From assembly GCA_030220185.1 (NCBI GenBank), contig JASPKZ010001233.1, positions 620,001-684,000 of the forward strand: a DNA stretch of 64,000 nt, written 5' to 3'. Source of the DNA: Diploptera punctata. Its lineage: Eukaryota; Arthropoda; Insecta; Blattodea; Blaberidae. The notes below the pieces were generated by a model, which was given only the letters and a program-made list of their open reading frames with translations, searched no databases and had not been told where the DNA came from. Position numbers and translations under genes: made by a program. Shown here piece after piece: positions 1-9,166 of the stretch (position 1 is its first letter; each line of letters begins with the position of its first letter).

Positions 1-25
1 TCCTACATCTCCTCATATAAATCTT

Positions 26-578
26 CTAAGTAGATCGCGATTTCGAGACCATAATGGTCTCATCTTCAGTACTATTTTGGCAACTGATGTTATGTCGATC
101 GGAAAAAACTCTTCTTCTTCCCTCTGTTGATGGACCGATGAACCTCTGGATCAGGTCAGAATTTACAGGAATTTTGAAGTTGATAAGTTTTCCTTTGTTT
201 TTCTGAATGTGGATTTTTTCCCAAACCTTGAGTTCCTTTTGTTTATCTATTTGTTTAATTAGACTGGCTTTTGATTCAATTAAATGTTTTTCGGACCAAG
301 CATGAGCAGCTACTGCTGACTTTTCCACTTCTGCGTTTTTTGACATTTTTAAGATGTTCTTTCACCCTTGTTTTCAAATTTCTTTTTGTTTTTCCAATAT
401 AAATTTTGTCACAATACCTGCATTTGATCTGATAAATTCCTGATTTGTTTTCTTCTTCAATTCTTTCATTTTTATTGGTTTTAATTATCCTATTAAGGCT
501 GTATTTGTTCTTCGGTGCCAATCTTATATTAAACTTTTTGAATTTTTTTTTTAATTTATGGTGTTTCAATGGATTCAA
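26..578 (-). pseudogene. PLE GIY-YIG endonuclease fragment (left arm, antisense)
   Basis: Read on the minus strand this encodes NKSGIYQIKCRYCDKIYIGK, then TKRNLKTRVKEHL, a textbook GIY-YIG nuclease core with a CxxC pair between the GIY and YIG motifs, typical of Penelope-like elements. GIY, YIG and the catalytic Arg of KTR are intact. Near 300-346 the frame shifts and the tail (AVAAHAWSEKHLIESKASLI, later WEKIHIQKNKGKL) continues in another frame. In PLEs this domain nicks target DNA for retrotransposition. No reverse transcriptase domain is present. Confidence 0.8.
31..69 (-). ncRNA. Hammerhead-like ribozyme core (PLE terminus, left arm)
   Basis: On the minus strand CTGAAGA (fits CUGANGA) is followed by a stem GAGACC/GGTCTC with loop ATTAT, then GAAA and the palindrome TCGCGA. 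This is the order of a type I hammerhead with minimal stem III, known from Penelope-like elements. One extra U sits between CUGAAGA and stem II, a departure from the strict consensus, so activity is uncertain. Confidence 0.55.
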
Positions 579-586
579 TCCATAAA

Positions 587-1114
587 TTTAAAAAACAATT
601 CAAAAAGTTTAATATGAGATTGGCACCGAAGAACGAATACAGCCTTAATAGGATAATTAAAACTAATAAAAATGAAAGAATTTAAGAAGAAAACAAATCA
701 GGAATTTATCAGATCAAATGCAAGGATTGTGACAAAATTTATATTGAAAAAACAAAAAGAAATTTGAAAACAAGGGTGAAAGAACATCTTAGAAACGTCA
801 AAAATGGAGAAATGGAAAAGTCAGCAGTAGCTGCTCATGCTTGGTCCGAAAAACATTTAATTGAATCAAAAGCCAGTCTAATTAAACAAATAGATAAACA
901 AAAGGAACTCACAGTTTGGGAAAAAATCCACATTCAGAAAAACAAAGGAAAACTTATGAACTTCGAAATTCCCACAAATTCTGACCTGATCCAGAGGTTC
1001 ATTGGTCCACCGAGAGAGGGAAGAAGAAGAGTTTCTTCCGATCGACATATCATCAGTCGCCAAAATAGTACTGAAGATGAGACCGTTATGGTCTTGAAAT
1101 CGCGATCTACTTAG
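587..1114 (+). pseudogene. PLE GIY-YIG endonuclease fragment (right arm, sense)
   Basis: This is the sense copy of the same PLE C-terminus. The GIY motif is present, but the YIG motif reads YIE and a TAA stop interrupts the frame at 683-685, upstream of the nuclease core. From 764 the frame is open to a TAG before the terminal region (KTRVKEHLRNVKNGEMEKSA onward). Its defects differ from those of the left arm. Confidence 0.8.
1071..1110 (+). ncRNA. Hammerhead-like ribozyme core (PLE terminus, right arm)
   Basis: CTGAAGA at 1071-1077, stem II GAGACC/GGTCTT with loop GTTAT, GAAA at 1096-1099 and palindrome TCGCGA at 1100-1105. One stem pair is now a G-U wobble relative to the left-arm copy, a compensable change. 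Confidence 0.55.
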
Positions 1115-1352
1115 AAAATTTGTATGAGGAGAGGTAAGAAACATTTGATTTTACCATAAATTAAACCTCATAGTGATTAATTCCTATAAAAGTTTTAAAA
1201 AATGGCTTGAGGTGTTTATCTTCAATCTCTTATTAGATTACCTGATAATGTTACTTATCTTTTTTTAAGGACATTTCTTTATATAATAGTTCTTCAAATG
1301 TTTTATTTATCTTCTGTATCATTAAACAAAATAATTATTTTGTTTATAATAG

Positions 1353-1466
1353 GTGCAGTTCGTTCAGATGATGCAATGGAGCTATTATATTGCAGACAAA
1401 GACTTGTTGTTATTGCTAAAGCTTTTGAATTGCAAGCTATTGATATGGTGCATATTCAGTTCAATG
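1353..1466 (+). CDS. CLYBL: CLYBL orthologue, internal coding exon (third from last)
   Basis: The exon encodes about 38 residues including AMELLYCRQRLVVIAKAF and LQAIDMVHIQF. This matches the CitE/CLYBL aldolase-barrel family. The human protein is a mitochondrial citramalyl-CoA lyase that protects vitamin B12 metabolism by clearing citramalyl-CoA (established knowledge). The exon follows an acceptor (tttataatag) and ends at a donor (AATG|gtaatt). It starts with two bases of a split codon and ends with the first base of another; that G joins AT of the next exon to give Asp. The 114-nt length fits these phases. Earlier exons, including the transit peptide, are outside the window. An in-frame ATG upstream is intronic and is not a start. 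Assignment is from recognised family sequence, not a search. Confidence 0.88.
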
Positions 1467-1654
1467 GTAATTACAACTTACTGTGGTCTACTTTAATTAA
1501 CTTATTTTAGATTATATTTTGAAGATAAAAATTAAATATTTTTATCTTAAATTTAAAATTTCTCACTGAATGATAAATTATATTTAAAGAGAAATGTTAA
1601 ATTTAAAATAAAAATATTGAAAGAAAATCTATTGGCTTCTATCTGTAATGACTT

Positions 1655-1745
1655 AGCTTGATGTTGAGCCATAACCTCTCCTTTGTTAGGAGTTACTAGA
1701 CCAGGTTAATTTAGTTACTTTATTTGCCCATACATGTCATAAATG
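1655..1745. repeat. Dispersed repeat I (copy 1)
   Basis: A block around GAGCCATAACCTCTCCTTTG and GAGTTACTAGACCAGGTTAA recurs at 29785-29865 with few changes. No coding potential or tRNA head is visible, so its class is unknown. Confidence 0.5.
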
Positions 1746-1879
1746 ACATGCAGTCAACATGCCGAATCAATATAGTAATGTTAAATTCCCATTAAAATTC
1801 TTAAATAGAAAGCCTCCAGATAGTGTGTCATATAACAGTTCATTGTCTTGGCGCTCTCAGGAAATGTATAAATAAGAGA

Positions 1880-2300
1880 GAAATTCACTTTTAGATTGAA
1901 GACCTAGGTGGCTCACTTCGAAAGAGAATTAGTGTAAAGAACTGGAGACCTTGGGTTTGAATTAATAAAATTAAAATGAGTTGCTTGAACCCCAGTCTAG
2001 GCGTAAATTTTTCTCTTTAATATAAAAATTTCTGTCTGAATCAGGATTTCAACCCAAGAATCTAGTTCTGCATACTAACATCTGAAATGAGATATCTGGA
2101 TAGCACAATTGGTCTGCCAGAACCAGAATTTGAACCCAAGATATCTAGTTCTGCTTACTAGCACACTAATCAATTGTGCTATCCAGGCATCTCAATTCAG
2201 ATGCATACTAACCTATTGTGCTAATATGTGGAACTAGATTTCTTGTCTGAGATGAGATTACTGGATAGCACAATTAATTAGTGCACTAGTGTGTAGAACT
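1880..2300. repeat. Cluster of tRNA-like SINE fragments
   Basis: Several degenerate tRNA-like segments with A-box-like TGGCTCA and B-box-like GGGTTTGAAT or its complement occur in both orientations, with short inverted repeats such as GATAGCACAATT against AATTGTGCTATC. The arrangement looks like decayed hairpin-type tRNA-like elements of the 6279 kind. None can fold as a complete tRNA. Confidence 0.5.
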
Positions 2301-2535
2301 AGAAATCTTGGTTTCAAATCCTTGGCTTTCTAGGCCAATGCTCTACCCGATTGAGCCATCTGGGCGAGTTCCAATCTAAATGCAAATTTTTCTCTTATAT
2401 ATGTTGTCAATTCCCATGCACCATAAGCTATGAAACCTTTGCTTCTATCTTTGCAAATGGCGGCTTCTTTATTAAGAAGACATTTATTTTGGAATTTTAC
2501 ATTACATTATAAAGCTAGTATGGCTTCTTTTGATC
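2300..2535 (-). mobile_element. SINE-H, tRNA-derived (copy 1)
   Basis: A tRNA-like head in minus orientation (GGCTCAATCGGGTAGAGC, then a degenerate B box) is joined to a body containing ATGCACCATAAGCTATGAAACC and GGCTTCTTTATTAAGAAGAC. The body recurs at 8150-8385, which shows a dispersed family. Confidence 0.6.
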
Positions 2536-2689
2536 CAAAAAAAAAGAATATCTTCAAAAAATAATTTATTGATTAAACTGAGTGTATAAATTTACATATA
2601 ATATCATTATTTTAATTAAGAAGTTTAATAGCGTGATGTTAAGAAACTGCAGTGCATTCCAGATTTACTAGGAATACAAGTCAACAGGG

Positions 2690-2940
2690 ATATAAAACAT
2701 CATAAATAAATTATCATTTTTTTACATTTTACCTCATATTTTATGTTTCTTTAAACACGGGAACTGGTTTTCAAGAGTCATAATGTCGGTTGAAAATGAG
2801 AGAGATGTTTCCTCTTGAAAACTAGTTCCCGTGTTTAAAGAAACATAAAATATGAGGAAAGATGTAAAAAATGACTCATTCATTTACGAATTAAGAACCT
2901 CATAATGTTGTTTCCCATACTTAACTATGAATATAAAACA
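2690..2940 (+). mobile_element. PLE-type palindromic element with 10-bp TSD
   Basis: Insert 2700-2930 is flanked by ATATAAAACA at 2690-2699 and 2931-2940. The arms, about 2716-2778 and 2812-2874, are nearly perfect inverted copies (ACACGGGAACTGGTTTTC against its complement). The right arm is followed by the tail GAACCTCATAATGTTGTTTC. The hairpin occupies one end of the insert and the tail the other. Confidence 0.8.
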
Positions 2941-3019
2941 CTGTTCATAAGCTACCTAACTAACTTTGACTAATTACTAATGAACAATATCAGGAATTTT
3001 AATGGAAAATCAAATAATA

Positions 3020-3215
3020 TAATCATCATCATCATAGTCTGTTCACGAATTTAGGCCATTTGTTTTACTGTTTCGGCCTCATTAGAAATATCATCCAGAA
3101 GTCTTTTCAGTGGACATCCTGGTCTTCTTCTCCCTGTAGGTTGATAGTTTAACGTTTGCATGGGTATCCTGTGATCCTCCATTTGATGAACATTTTGCAT
3201 CCATCTTAAATATAT
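3020..3215 (-). pseudogene. LINE reverse-transcriptase C-terminal fragment
   Basis: On the minus strand it reads WMQNVHQMEDHRIPMQT and then PTGRRRPGCPLKRLLDD, the RM...R-P...G-R-GRP...RW motif that ends many insect non-LTR retrotransposon ORF2s. No RT catalytic core remains. An (ATC)n run lies at the 3' end of the element. Confidence 0.6.
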
Positions 3216-3289
3216 AATATAATACTATAATATATTATATATTTCTGAAATTACAACTATAAGAGCTCTTGATCAAATCCTTCTTCCTG

Positions 3290-3850
3290 GGAATTTCAAA
3301 ATTTATTTATTTATCCTTATTCTTCTGGACTTAATTTTTTCCTCATACTAATAAGTTCTGTTGGTTCTTCCAGTTGTTTCAGCAGTTTTACCATCTCTTC
3401 AATTATATGATTTTCACTCCACATATGAGCAGCTACAGATTTTTCTATTTCCCCATATTTTATATTTCTGAGATGATCTAATGTTCCTTCATTCTGATGT
3501 TCATGTTTCTTTGGGTTTTTCATATATAGACTTTTTGACATTCCCCATATTTGATCTGATAAATTCCTGATTTCTTTTACATTTCTTGTATTCTTTTTTT
3601 CCCCTTCTTTATCTCTTTAAAGGATGCTGTATTCCTTTGTTAATTTCTGTTTTCTTACTTTGTTTATTTTACTGTGTATCATGTTTTCTATGAATACATT
3701 CTGTATCATTGTGTTTGTTATGTATTCCTTCTCTTTATTGAAATTTTTTTGTTCATAGAGATGTTTACTAGTCTGTGTACAAGACTTGAATAATGCATGT
3801 TGTTTCTGAGGGCAAACTGCTGGGTTTAACCCATTAGTTTCTTGGCTTTA
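3290..3850 (-). pseudogene. Penelope-like element, RT C-terminus plus degenerate GIY-YIG
   Basis: Minus-strand pieces in shifting frames resemble PLE: NPAVCPQKQHALFKSCTQTS, YEQKNFNKEKEYITN, then KSGIYQIKYGECQKVYI (GIY intact, YIG damaged), and finally VAAHMWSENHIIEEMVKLLK with EPTELISM. Several stops and frameshifts are present, and there is no inverted partner arm. The gene-sized piece suggests an older conventional insertion. Confidence 0.6.
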
Positions 3851-3870
3851 CAATATAAATGTACAATAAA

Positions 3871-4105
3871 TAAGGTGAATCTGGTATAACTTACCTCATA
3901 AATATTTGTGTTCTATTTGACATGTTTCGATATGATGTTCATATCATCATCAGCTTGTCCAGACTTGTTGATGATATGGATAGCATATCAAAACATGTCA
4001 AATAGAACACAATATTTATGAGTAAGATGTACCAGATTCACCTTTTTTTTATTAAGAAGAACCTCATAATGTTACTTTCTATTGTAACTTATTAATAAAG
4101 TAACA
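3871..4105 (+). mobile_element. PLE-type palindromic element with hammerhead-like arms
   Basis: The left arm from about 3872 and the right arm ending about 4042 are inverted copies (AGGTGAATCTGGTA against TACCAGATTCACCT; TTGTGTTCTATTTGACATG against its complement). The tail GAACCTCATAATGTTACTTT follows at 4068-4087. I could not identify a convincing target-site duplication. Confidence 0.7.
3919..3953 (-). ncRNA. Hammerhead-like core, best match to the canonical sequence
   Basis: On the minus strand: CTGATGA (canonical), extra T, stem II GATATG/CATATC with loop AACAT, then GAAA and the palindromic ACATGT before C. The partner arm has TTGATGA and CAAAA, so only this arm keeps the core. Confidence 0.6.
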
Positions 4106-4384
4106 ATATTCTTTGAATCTTCATCATATTTAATCTTCCCAGCTGATCAATATTTATGATGAAGTGTTAATGATACATTTTGGAGATATATGTGCCAGTG
4201 CTCTATATCAGTACTAAGCCAAGTTAAAAATGATGTTTTGTGAAAATTGCATTTAAATATTTAGTTTTCATAATTAAGGAATCTGATTGAGAAGAATAAA
4301 TTGCATATGTGAAATGAAGATCTTAAAAACTATTCAGGGGGAAAACATTATTTGATAGGATACACAATACAGAAATTAGAGACA

Positions 4385-4590
4385 AATGTCAAATTCAAGA
4401 CATAACCCAATTTATTATAGACAGACAAAAATATTGGAAAGATCGTATAGAAAGAATGGAAGACAACAGTCCTGCAAAAAGAGCTAAAAAGAAGATAGAC
4501 AATGGATGAGAGAAGAGCAAGAGGAAGACCAGCCCAGAGATTGATAGACAGTGGATGCACATCCAATACATCTTCCTCCGAGGAGTGATT
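4385..4590 (+). pseudogene. LINE ORF2 C-terminal fragment
   Basis: The plus frame reads QFIIDRQKYWKDRIERMEDN and SPAKRAKKKID, the W..H..RM motif of LINE ORF2 ends, followed by frameshifts. A GAAGAAGAAGAAGA run (4624-4637) is probably the 3' tail. The related minus copy at 45470-45660 has the same end structure. Confidence 0.55.
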
Positions 4591-4841
4591 TGGAAATGAA
4601 CAGGATGACAATCTTACAAATAAAGAAGAAGAAGAAGATTAAGAAAAATTAATTTTGACATATGTGTCTCATGCTAATGTTTAAGGTTGATTAAATAGAA
4701 TATTTTAGTCATTTTTTTTCAAGATACTTTAGTATCTCAAAATCATGCTTTTTAAGATGTTTTAGTATTGAAATAGAGCAGCAATATGTTCATTTTATGC
4801 AGATGTACTGCCAAACAATCATGTTCAGATGTTTAACTATT

Positions 4842-5355
4842 ATAGGAAATATCACTATGAGGCTTAATTAAAATTTTAAAATAAAATTCTTTTACCTCAC
4901 CTCATATCCTGTCTTCTAATTAGACTGGTTTTGCAACCTTAGTGGTTACATCTTCAGTAATTACATGACCAATATTTTGTTGTCCAGAAGCACTGCTTCT
5001 TACTCCAACTGTTGATAGATCAAAAAACTTCCCAATCAAATCAACTTCCTTGGAAAGTTCATAATTCATTAATTTTTCTTTCTTAGTTATTTGAATGTGG
5101 ATTTTTCCCCAAACAATGAGCTCCTTAGGTTTCTCTCTTTGCTTTATTAAACTAACCTTTCTTACAATTATATGTTTTTCTGACCAAGTATAAGTTAATT
5201 TTATTGAGAGGTTCATCTGTCCACCAACAGATGGCATAAGAAGCAGTCAGTGCTCCTGGGCAACAGAACATTGGTCATGTAATTACTGAAGATGTAACCG
5301 GTAAGGTTACAAAAAATTGTCTAATTAGAAGACAAGATATGAGATGAGATAAAAA
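4842..5355 (-). mobile_element. PLE fold-back, minus orientation, with GIY-YIG C-terminal fragment
   Basis: The tail (minus-strand AAGCCTCATAGTGATATTTC) lies at about 4843-4864. The sense arm encodes, at 4920-5237 on the minus strand, the PLE endonuclease tail (TYTWSEKHIIVRKVSLIK, then WGKIHIQITKKEKLMNYEL). The inverted arm returns at about 5258-5355 (AATTACTGAAGATGTAACC, CTAATTAGAAGACA). Hammerhead-like pieces CTGAAGATGTAACC occur in both arms, but GAAA is lost. No clear TSD was found. The element ends 70 bp before a CLYBL exon. Confidence 0.7.
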
Positions 5356-5425
5356 TAATTTTAATTTTATATCCAGATTTACTAGATGAATGTTTAAAAA
5401 TATTCAGTTAATTATTATTTTTTAG

Positions 5426-5604
5426 ATTTGTTTGGATTAAGAGAGCAATGCGAGATGGGGAAACGAATGGGATTTACTGGAAAACAGGTAATCCATCCAT
5501 GCCAAATTCCAGTTGTACAAGAAACATTTCTTCCATCTAAGGATGCCATTGCTTGGGCCCAAGGACTTGTTGAAGCATTCTATGAACATCAAAAGCGAGG
5601 AGAG
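5426..5604 (+). CDS. CLYBL: CLYBL orthologue, penultimate coding exon
   Basis: The exon encodes 59 full codons including GFTGKQVIHPCQIPVVQE and WAQGLVEAFYEHQKRGE. The GFTGKQVIHP block is the strongly conserved signature of the CLYBL/CitE C-terminal barrel. It is bounded by a T-rich acceptor (attttttag) and the donor GAG|gttagt. Phase is +1 in (G from the previous exon plus AT) and 0 out, and 179 nt fits exactly. The reading frame is open with no frameshift. It sits just downstream of a Penelope-like fold-back (4842-5355), so the upstream 4-kb intron is mostly transposon debris. Confidence 0.9.
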
Positions 5605-6266
5605 GTTAGTAAACATTACTCAATCACTTGATACTAATAAATGAAATAGTTTAGAGTAAGAAGGAAAAAATTCTGTAGATTGTACTTTTGAAAAAAATTA
5701 ATCATTGTAAAGCTTAAGTTACTTACTTTATAAAAAAACTCTTTTTTGTGAAGTACTACAACCCTCTATGAGAATAAAACATTTTTATTAATGTCTCATT
5801 AATTAATAACAAAGTAATAGGAGAAAATACACCATCATTCATTAAATGTTTATTTCTGCTGATGGCATTGCAATTTGGGATACAAAAGAATCATCAATTG
5901 AGAAAATATTAACAAAATGGAATGATACTTCAAAGAAATTTGGGCTAAAAATGAATGGAGAAAAAAACAGTAGTGTTAAAAATAGCAATACAAATATTAG
6001 AAGAATGTAAAATTAAATTTGGAGGACACTATCTTAAGAATTTGTTAGGAAGCAAAATTAATAAAGAAGCAAAAATCCAAACAGAAATAAGCAGAAGAAT
6101 ATAAAGTTACACCCCAGATGCTAGCATTTAATTAAAAATTTGCTATGGAACAAGGATATACCATTGAATTGTAAAAAGACAATGCATAAAACATACCTTA
6201 AACCTTTATTTCTTTATATGGATTACAATAATGAAATAAATATAATGCAGGGATGGAGATGAAATG

Positions 6267-6565
6267 TTTAAGAAGCCTTGTAATCAAATGGTAAAGAGAA
6301 AAATTTATGCCTGAACCGGGAATCGAACCCCGAACCTTCAGCTTCCGTGCTGATGCTCTAACCATTGAGCTAATCCAGCCTGGATTAGCTCAATGGTTAG
6401 AGCATCAGCACGGAAAGCTGAAGGTTCGGGGTTCGATTCCCGGTTCAGGCATAAATTTTTCTCTTTACCATTTGATTACAATAATTTAGTAGTGTACTTT
6501 AATATACTTATTTCAATCATAGTAACAGCTTTAGCTTCTTAATATTAATTTAATTTAAGAAGCCT
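6267..6565 (+). mobile_element. tRNA-like palindrome element inserted in a LINE, 12-bp TSD
   Basis: TSD TTTAAGAAGCCT lies at 6267-6278 and 6554-6565. Insert 6279-6553 (275 bp) is two inverted arms of about 101 bp (6279-6378 and 6380-6480) with a single 1-base difference, then a one-sided AT-rich tail of about 73 bp. Each arm holds a near-complete tRNA-like sequence: acceptor GCCTGGA/TTCAGGC, D arm GCTC/GAGC, anticodon stem TCAGC/GCTGA, B box GGTTCGATTCC. The anticodon position reads GGA, but U33 is C and the T stem has a G-G mismatch. It could form a cruciform or hairpin. Fewest-assumption reading: a non-autonomous retroelement related in layout to the PLE palindromes. Confidence 0.85.
6381..6452 (+). 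tRNA. tRNA-like sequence in the hairpin (anticodon position GGA, probably not functional)
   Basis: The sequence folds as a cloverleaf with 7-bp acceptor, 4-bp D stem, 5-bp anticodon stem and a TTCGATT T-loop. Defects are C at position 33 and one T-stem mismatch. A mirror copy lies on the other arm. I read it as a tRNA-derived promoter module rather than a working tRNA-Ser, which would need a long variable arm that is absent. Confidence 0.45.
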
Positions 6566-7283
6566 ATTAGAAAAAAAATTGGAAAGACAAAATTCGGAAC
6601 ACTCGAATAAAAAAAACATGAGTTTGGATAGAGTACAGGATGAAATAGAAGATAGTAGAATAAAATGGTATTGAGGAAGGATTCTGGGATATTACAAAGA
6701 CAGACACTAGAACATAGAGGTCAGTCAAGGTATAGATGAGGAACAAAGTATGAATGAAGATGAATAGATTGGAGGAGTAGAACATGTAGAATGAATGAGA
6801 TAGTAGAGGCTTTTCTCCAAGACTAAACCTTCCAAAAGAGGACACAAGGAAAGATGAAGAAAGGAAAATTAATAATACAAGGTTTCTCATGTACAATCCA
6901 ACCGTCTATACAACTGAGAATAGACATATCAGGCCATTATGTAGCAACTGTGCTGGGTGCTTACAGTAGATGTGCCATAGAAAATCCAGGCAGGCAGTTG
7001 CAACATATATGAGAAACCCAATATATAGCCATTAAAAGTTTAATCAGTTTAAAATTCCTAAAATGTGGAATTTTTACCTTCTTGCCATTGCCCATTTAAT
7101 TGTAGTAATAGTACTATATTTTTTTTCAAAATGTATGTTTTAGGCATTTATATTATTTACTATTATTATATATTCACATTGCTTGGAGAATATGTGAAGC
7201 CGGAGCAGGCCTAAGAATCTTATCCCTGATTAGAGAAGAAGAAGATTTATACATTTTTAAACATCTAACACTACATTACAGCT

Positions 7284-7585
7284 AAAAGTAAAAGTAAAGT
7301 GATCCCACAACAGACCCGGAGGCCCTTGGGGTAGTAGAAGGTTAAGGCTCCCACTTTTTCTAGACAATTGGCACTCTATGTCAGCCCTGCGTGACGGCTG
7401 CCTTTACCCCCAGAACAAGCGTCTGGTACTCATTTCCGTTAGAGGCTGAGTCAACCCCAGGACCATAGTGCCGCCAGAGGGTTTGGGTCAGTTTAAAAAT
7501 CCTGACCCCAACGGGACTTGAACCCTCGACCCTCCGGCTTGTAGCTCAGTGCCTTAACCACTACGCTACAGCGTGCCCCACAGCT
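7284..7585 (-). mobile_element. SINE-A, tRNA-derived (copy 1)
   Basis: Minus strand: tRNA head with A box TAGCGTAGTGGTTAAGGC and B box GGGTTCAAGTCCC, then a body of about 230 bp (GGTCAGGATTTTTAAACTGA, GTCTAGAAAAAGTGGGAGCC). Near full length; other copies are at 9167-9470 and 50663-50967. A short flanking match (CAGCTA) may be the TSD. Confidence 0.85.
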
Positions 7586-7689
7586 ACTTTTAGCAAATTC
7601 CTAAGGAATGAAGCAAATGAGGTTGTTTTCATGAAAATATTTTGTAGAAGTTTTACATATCTTCACTGATCCTGTCCAGTAAACACCGA

Positions 7690-7990
7690 AAATGATCATG
7701 ACCAAAATGTATATATATATATATGTCCATTAGTGCTCTATCACCGACAATTTTTGTTTCACCAAAACCAAACTTGACATATAACAATTAATTTAAAAAA
7801 GTAAGGCCGAGTTCATTAACCAGCAAAATCGGTCCATTGTGTGTAGGAGTTCACCTGAAACAAAAATTTAAAAATTGCTCTAGCAGTCACAATTTTCAAT
7901 GTTTCATAAAGAAACTATATGTATGCTATTAAAATAAACCAAGGAAGGTATTCTCCAAAAATGAGCAAAATCTGATCATTATAAGTAGGG
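7690..7990 (-). repeat. RTE-like 3' repeat F, minus copy
   Basis: On the minus strand it matches the repeat units at 50.1-51.4 kb: GGTTTATTTTAATAG, ATGAAACATTGAAAATTGTG, CTAGAGCAATTTTTAAAT, CAGGTGAACTCCTACAC. An (AT)n run lies at 7710-7722. Confidence 0.65.
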
Positions 7991-8149
7991 AGCAAGAGGT
8001 GGTTCTTCAAGACAATATAACAATGGGTGAAAATAATGAGGATGGAACTGAAGAAGCTTTGGAATTAGTCTAAGAAGAATATGAGGTGAGGTGATAAAAT
8101 TTTACTTAAATAAATAGAGGTTTTCATATTTGAAGAGAAAAATTATACA

Positions 8150-8385
8150 CTCAGGCTGGGGCTTAAACCCAGGACCTTTGGCTTTCTAGGCCAATACTCT
8201 ACTGACTGAGCTACCTGAATAAGTTCCAATCTAAACACAAAATTTTCCTCTTACATATGCTGCTATTTCTCGTGCACCAAATGCTATGAAACCTTTGCTT
8301 CAATCTTGCTTATGATGGCTTCTTTATTAAGAAGACATTTATTTGGGAATTTCACATTACATTATAAAGCCAGTATGGCTTCTTT
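8150..8385 (-). mobile_element. SINE-H, tRNA-derived (copy 2)
   Basis: The tRNA-like head (CTCAGTCAGTAGAGTATTGG and a degenerate B box on the minus strand) and the body GGCTTCTTTATTAAGAAGAC and ACATTACATTATAAAGC match 2300-2535. Confidence 0.6.
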
Positions 8386-8386
8386 C

Positions 8387-8885
8387 CATGTTTTTATTAT
8401 TCATTTCATACATCTCAATGATGAATAAATCATATTTGAAGAGAAAAATTATACTTTAATTTACATTGAGCTGTTTTTGACTCACCTCATACATCTTAAC
8501 TCGAGTTTCTTCACTGCATTTGTGACATTCTGAATGCTGTATCACGTTCACAACTGACGTCCAATGGCCTCCTCTCCTACAGACTATGTTGGATGTCAGT
8601 TGTGAACGTGATACAGCATTGAGAATGTCACAAATGCAGTGAAGAAACTAGAGTCTGTGATGGAGTAAAGAAGTATGAGGTGAGTCAAAAACAACTCAAT
8701 ATAAATTAAAATAAACCTCATAGTGTTATTTCCTACCTACATAAATTATATGCTTAGACTGGGGCTTGAACCCAGGACCTTAAGCCAAAGGTCTTGGGTT
8801 CAAGCCCCAGTCTAAGCGTATAATTTTTCTCTTCAAATATGATTTATTCATCATTGAGATGTATGAAATGAATAATAAAAACATT
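8387..8885 (+). mobile_element. tRNA-like palindrome interrupted by a PLE palindrome
   Basis: Outer arms 8387-8453 plus 8751-8785 and about 8792-8882 are inverted copies (TTATTCATTTCATACATCTC against its complement; tRNA-like GACTGGGGCTTGAACCCAGG against its mirror). The left arm is split by the PLE insertion 8454-8742, so this hairpin is the older of the two. Confidence 0.75.
8446..8750 (+). mobile_element. PLE-type palindrome (family P1) with 8-bp TSD
   Basis: TSD AAATTATA at 8446-8453 and 8743-8750. Insert 8454-8742 has arms of about 110 bp (GAGTTTCTTCACTGCATTTG; GTATCACGTTCACAACTGAC) and the tail AAACCTCATAGTGTTATTTC. A sister copy is at 60654-60893. The uninterrupted mirror arm of the host hairpin (GAAAAATTATACGC) acts as an empty-site reference. 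Confidence 0.85.
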
Positions 8886-9166
8886 GAAGTAGAGGTTATC
8901 TGAAATCCAATATTAAATATTATCCATCGAGATGTATGAAATGAATAAAAAAATCAATTAAATATTAACTCTAGCAACCACCATGTTTGATTCCATGTAA
9001 TGTATACCATATAATTTAATGAACCTTAAATTGCCATTTATCCTATAAGATACATTAGTTTAATTAATTTATTATTTTTAATAAAGTCATGGAAAAATGA
9101 CTAGATAGATATTATTTAAATTGGTTCAAATTATACATCAATATGCAAATAGGTAATAACTTATGG

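Larger units (their letters stand above)
1..1185 (+). mobile_element. Penelope-like fold-back with duplicated inverted GIY-YIG endonuclease arms
   Basis: The minus-strand segment from 1 to about 571 is repeated in inverted orientation at about 576-1138. Arms of about 560 bp meet almost directly, joined by a short spacer. Each arm holds the end of a PLE ORF: LAPKNxYSLNRIIKTNKNER, then the GIY-YIG domain, then its C-terminal tail. Beyond the right arm comes the one-sided tail AACCTCATAGTGATTAATTCC (about 1166-1186) shared by all members of the family in this window. The two arms have decayed differently, so the duplication predates the mutations. The left boundary is cut by the window edge. Confidence 0.8.
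5830..6900 (+). pseudogene. LINE reverse transcriptase fragment, split by a hairpin insertion
   Basis: The left piece (5830-6278) shows a palm-like FISADGIAIWDTKESSIEKI (YADD box changed to SADG) and WNDTSKKFGLKMNGEK, then frameshifted thumb sequence ending near EMKCLRS. The right piece resumes at 6566 with LLEKKLERQNSEHSNKK. Removing the insertion 6279-6553 and one copy of the 12-bp duplication restores colinearity of the LINE. Many stops are present. Confidence 0.65.

Noticed and set aside
6307..6489. 60-codon frame containing PGIEPRTFSFRADAL
   Set aside because: It is the chance translation of the tRNA-like hairpin arm; such peptides are common artefacts of SINE heads.
7284..7585. Functional tRNA genes at SINE heads
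   Set aside because: Heads have A and B boxes but no complete cloverleaf, and each is joined to a shared SINE body in several copies.
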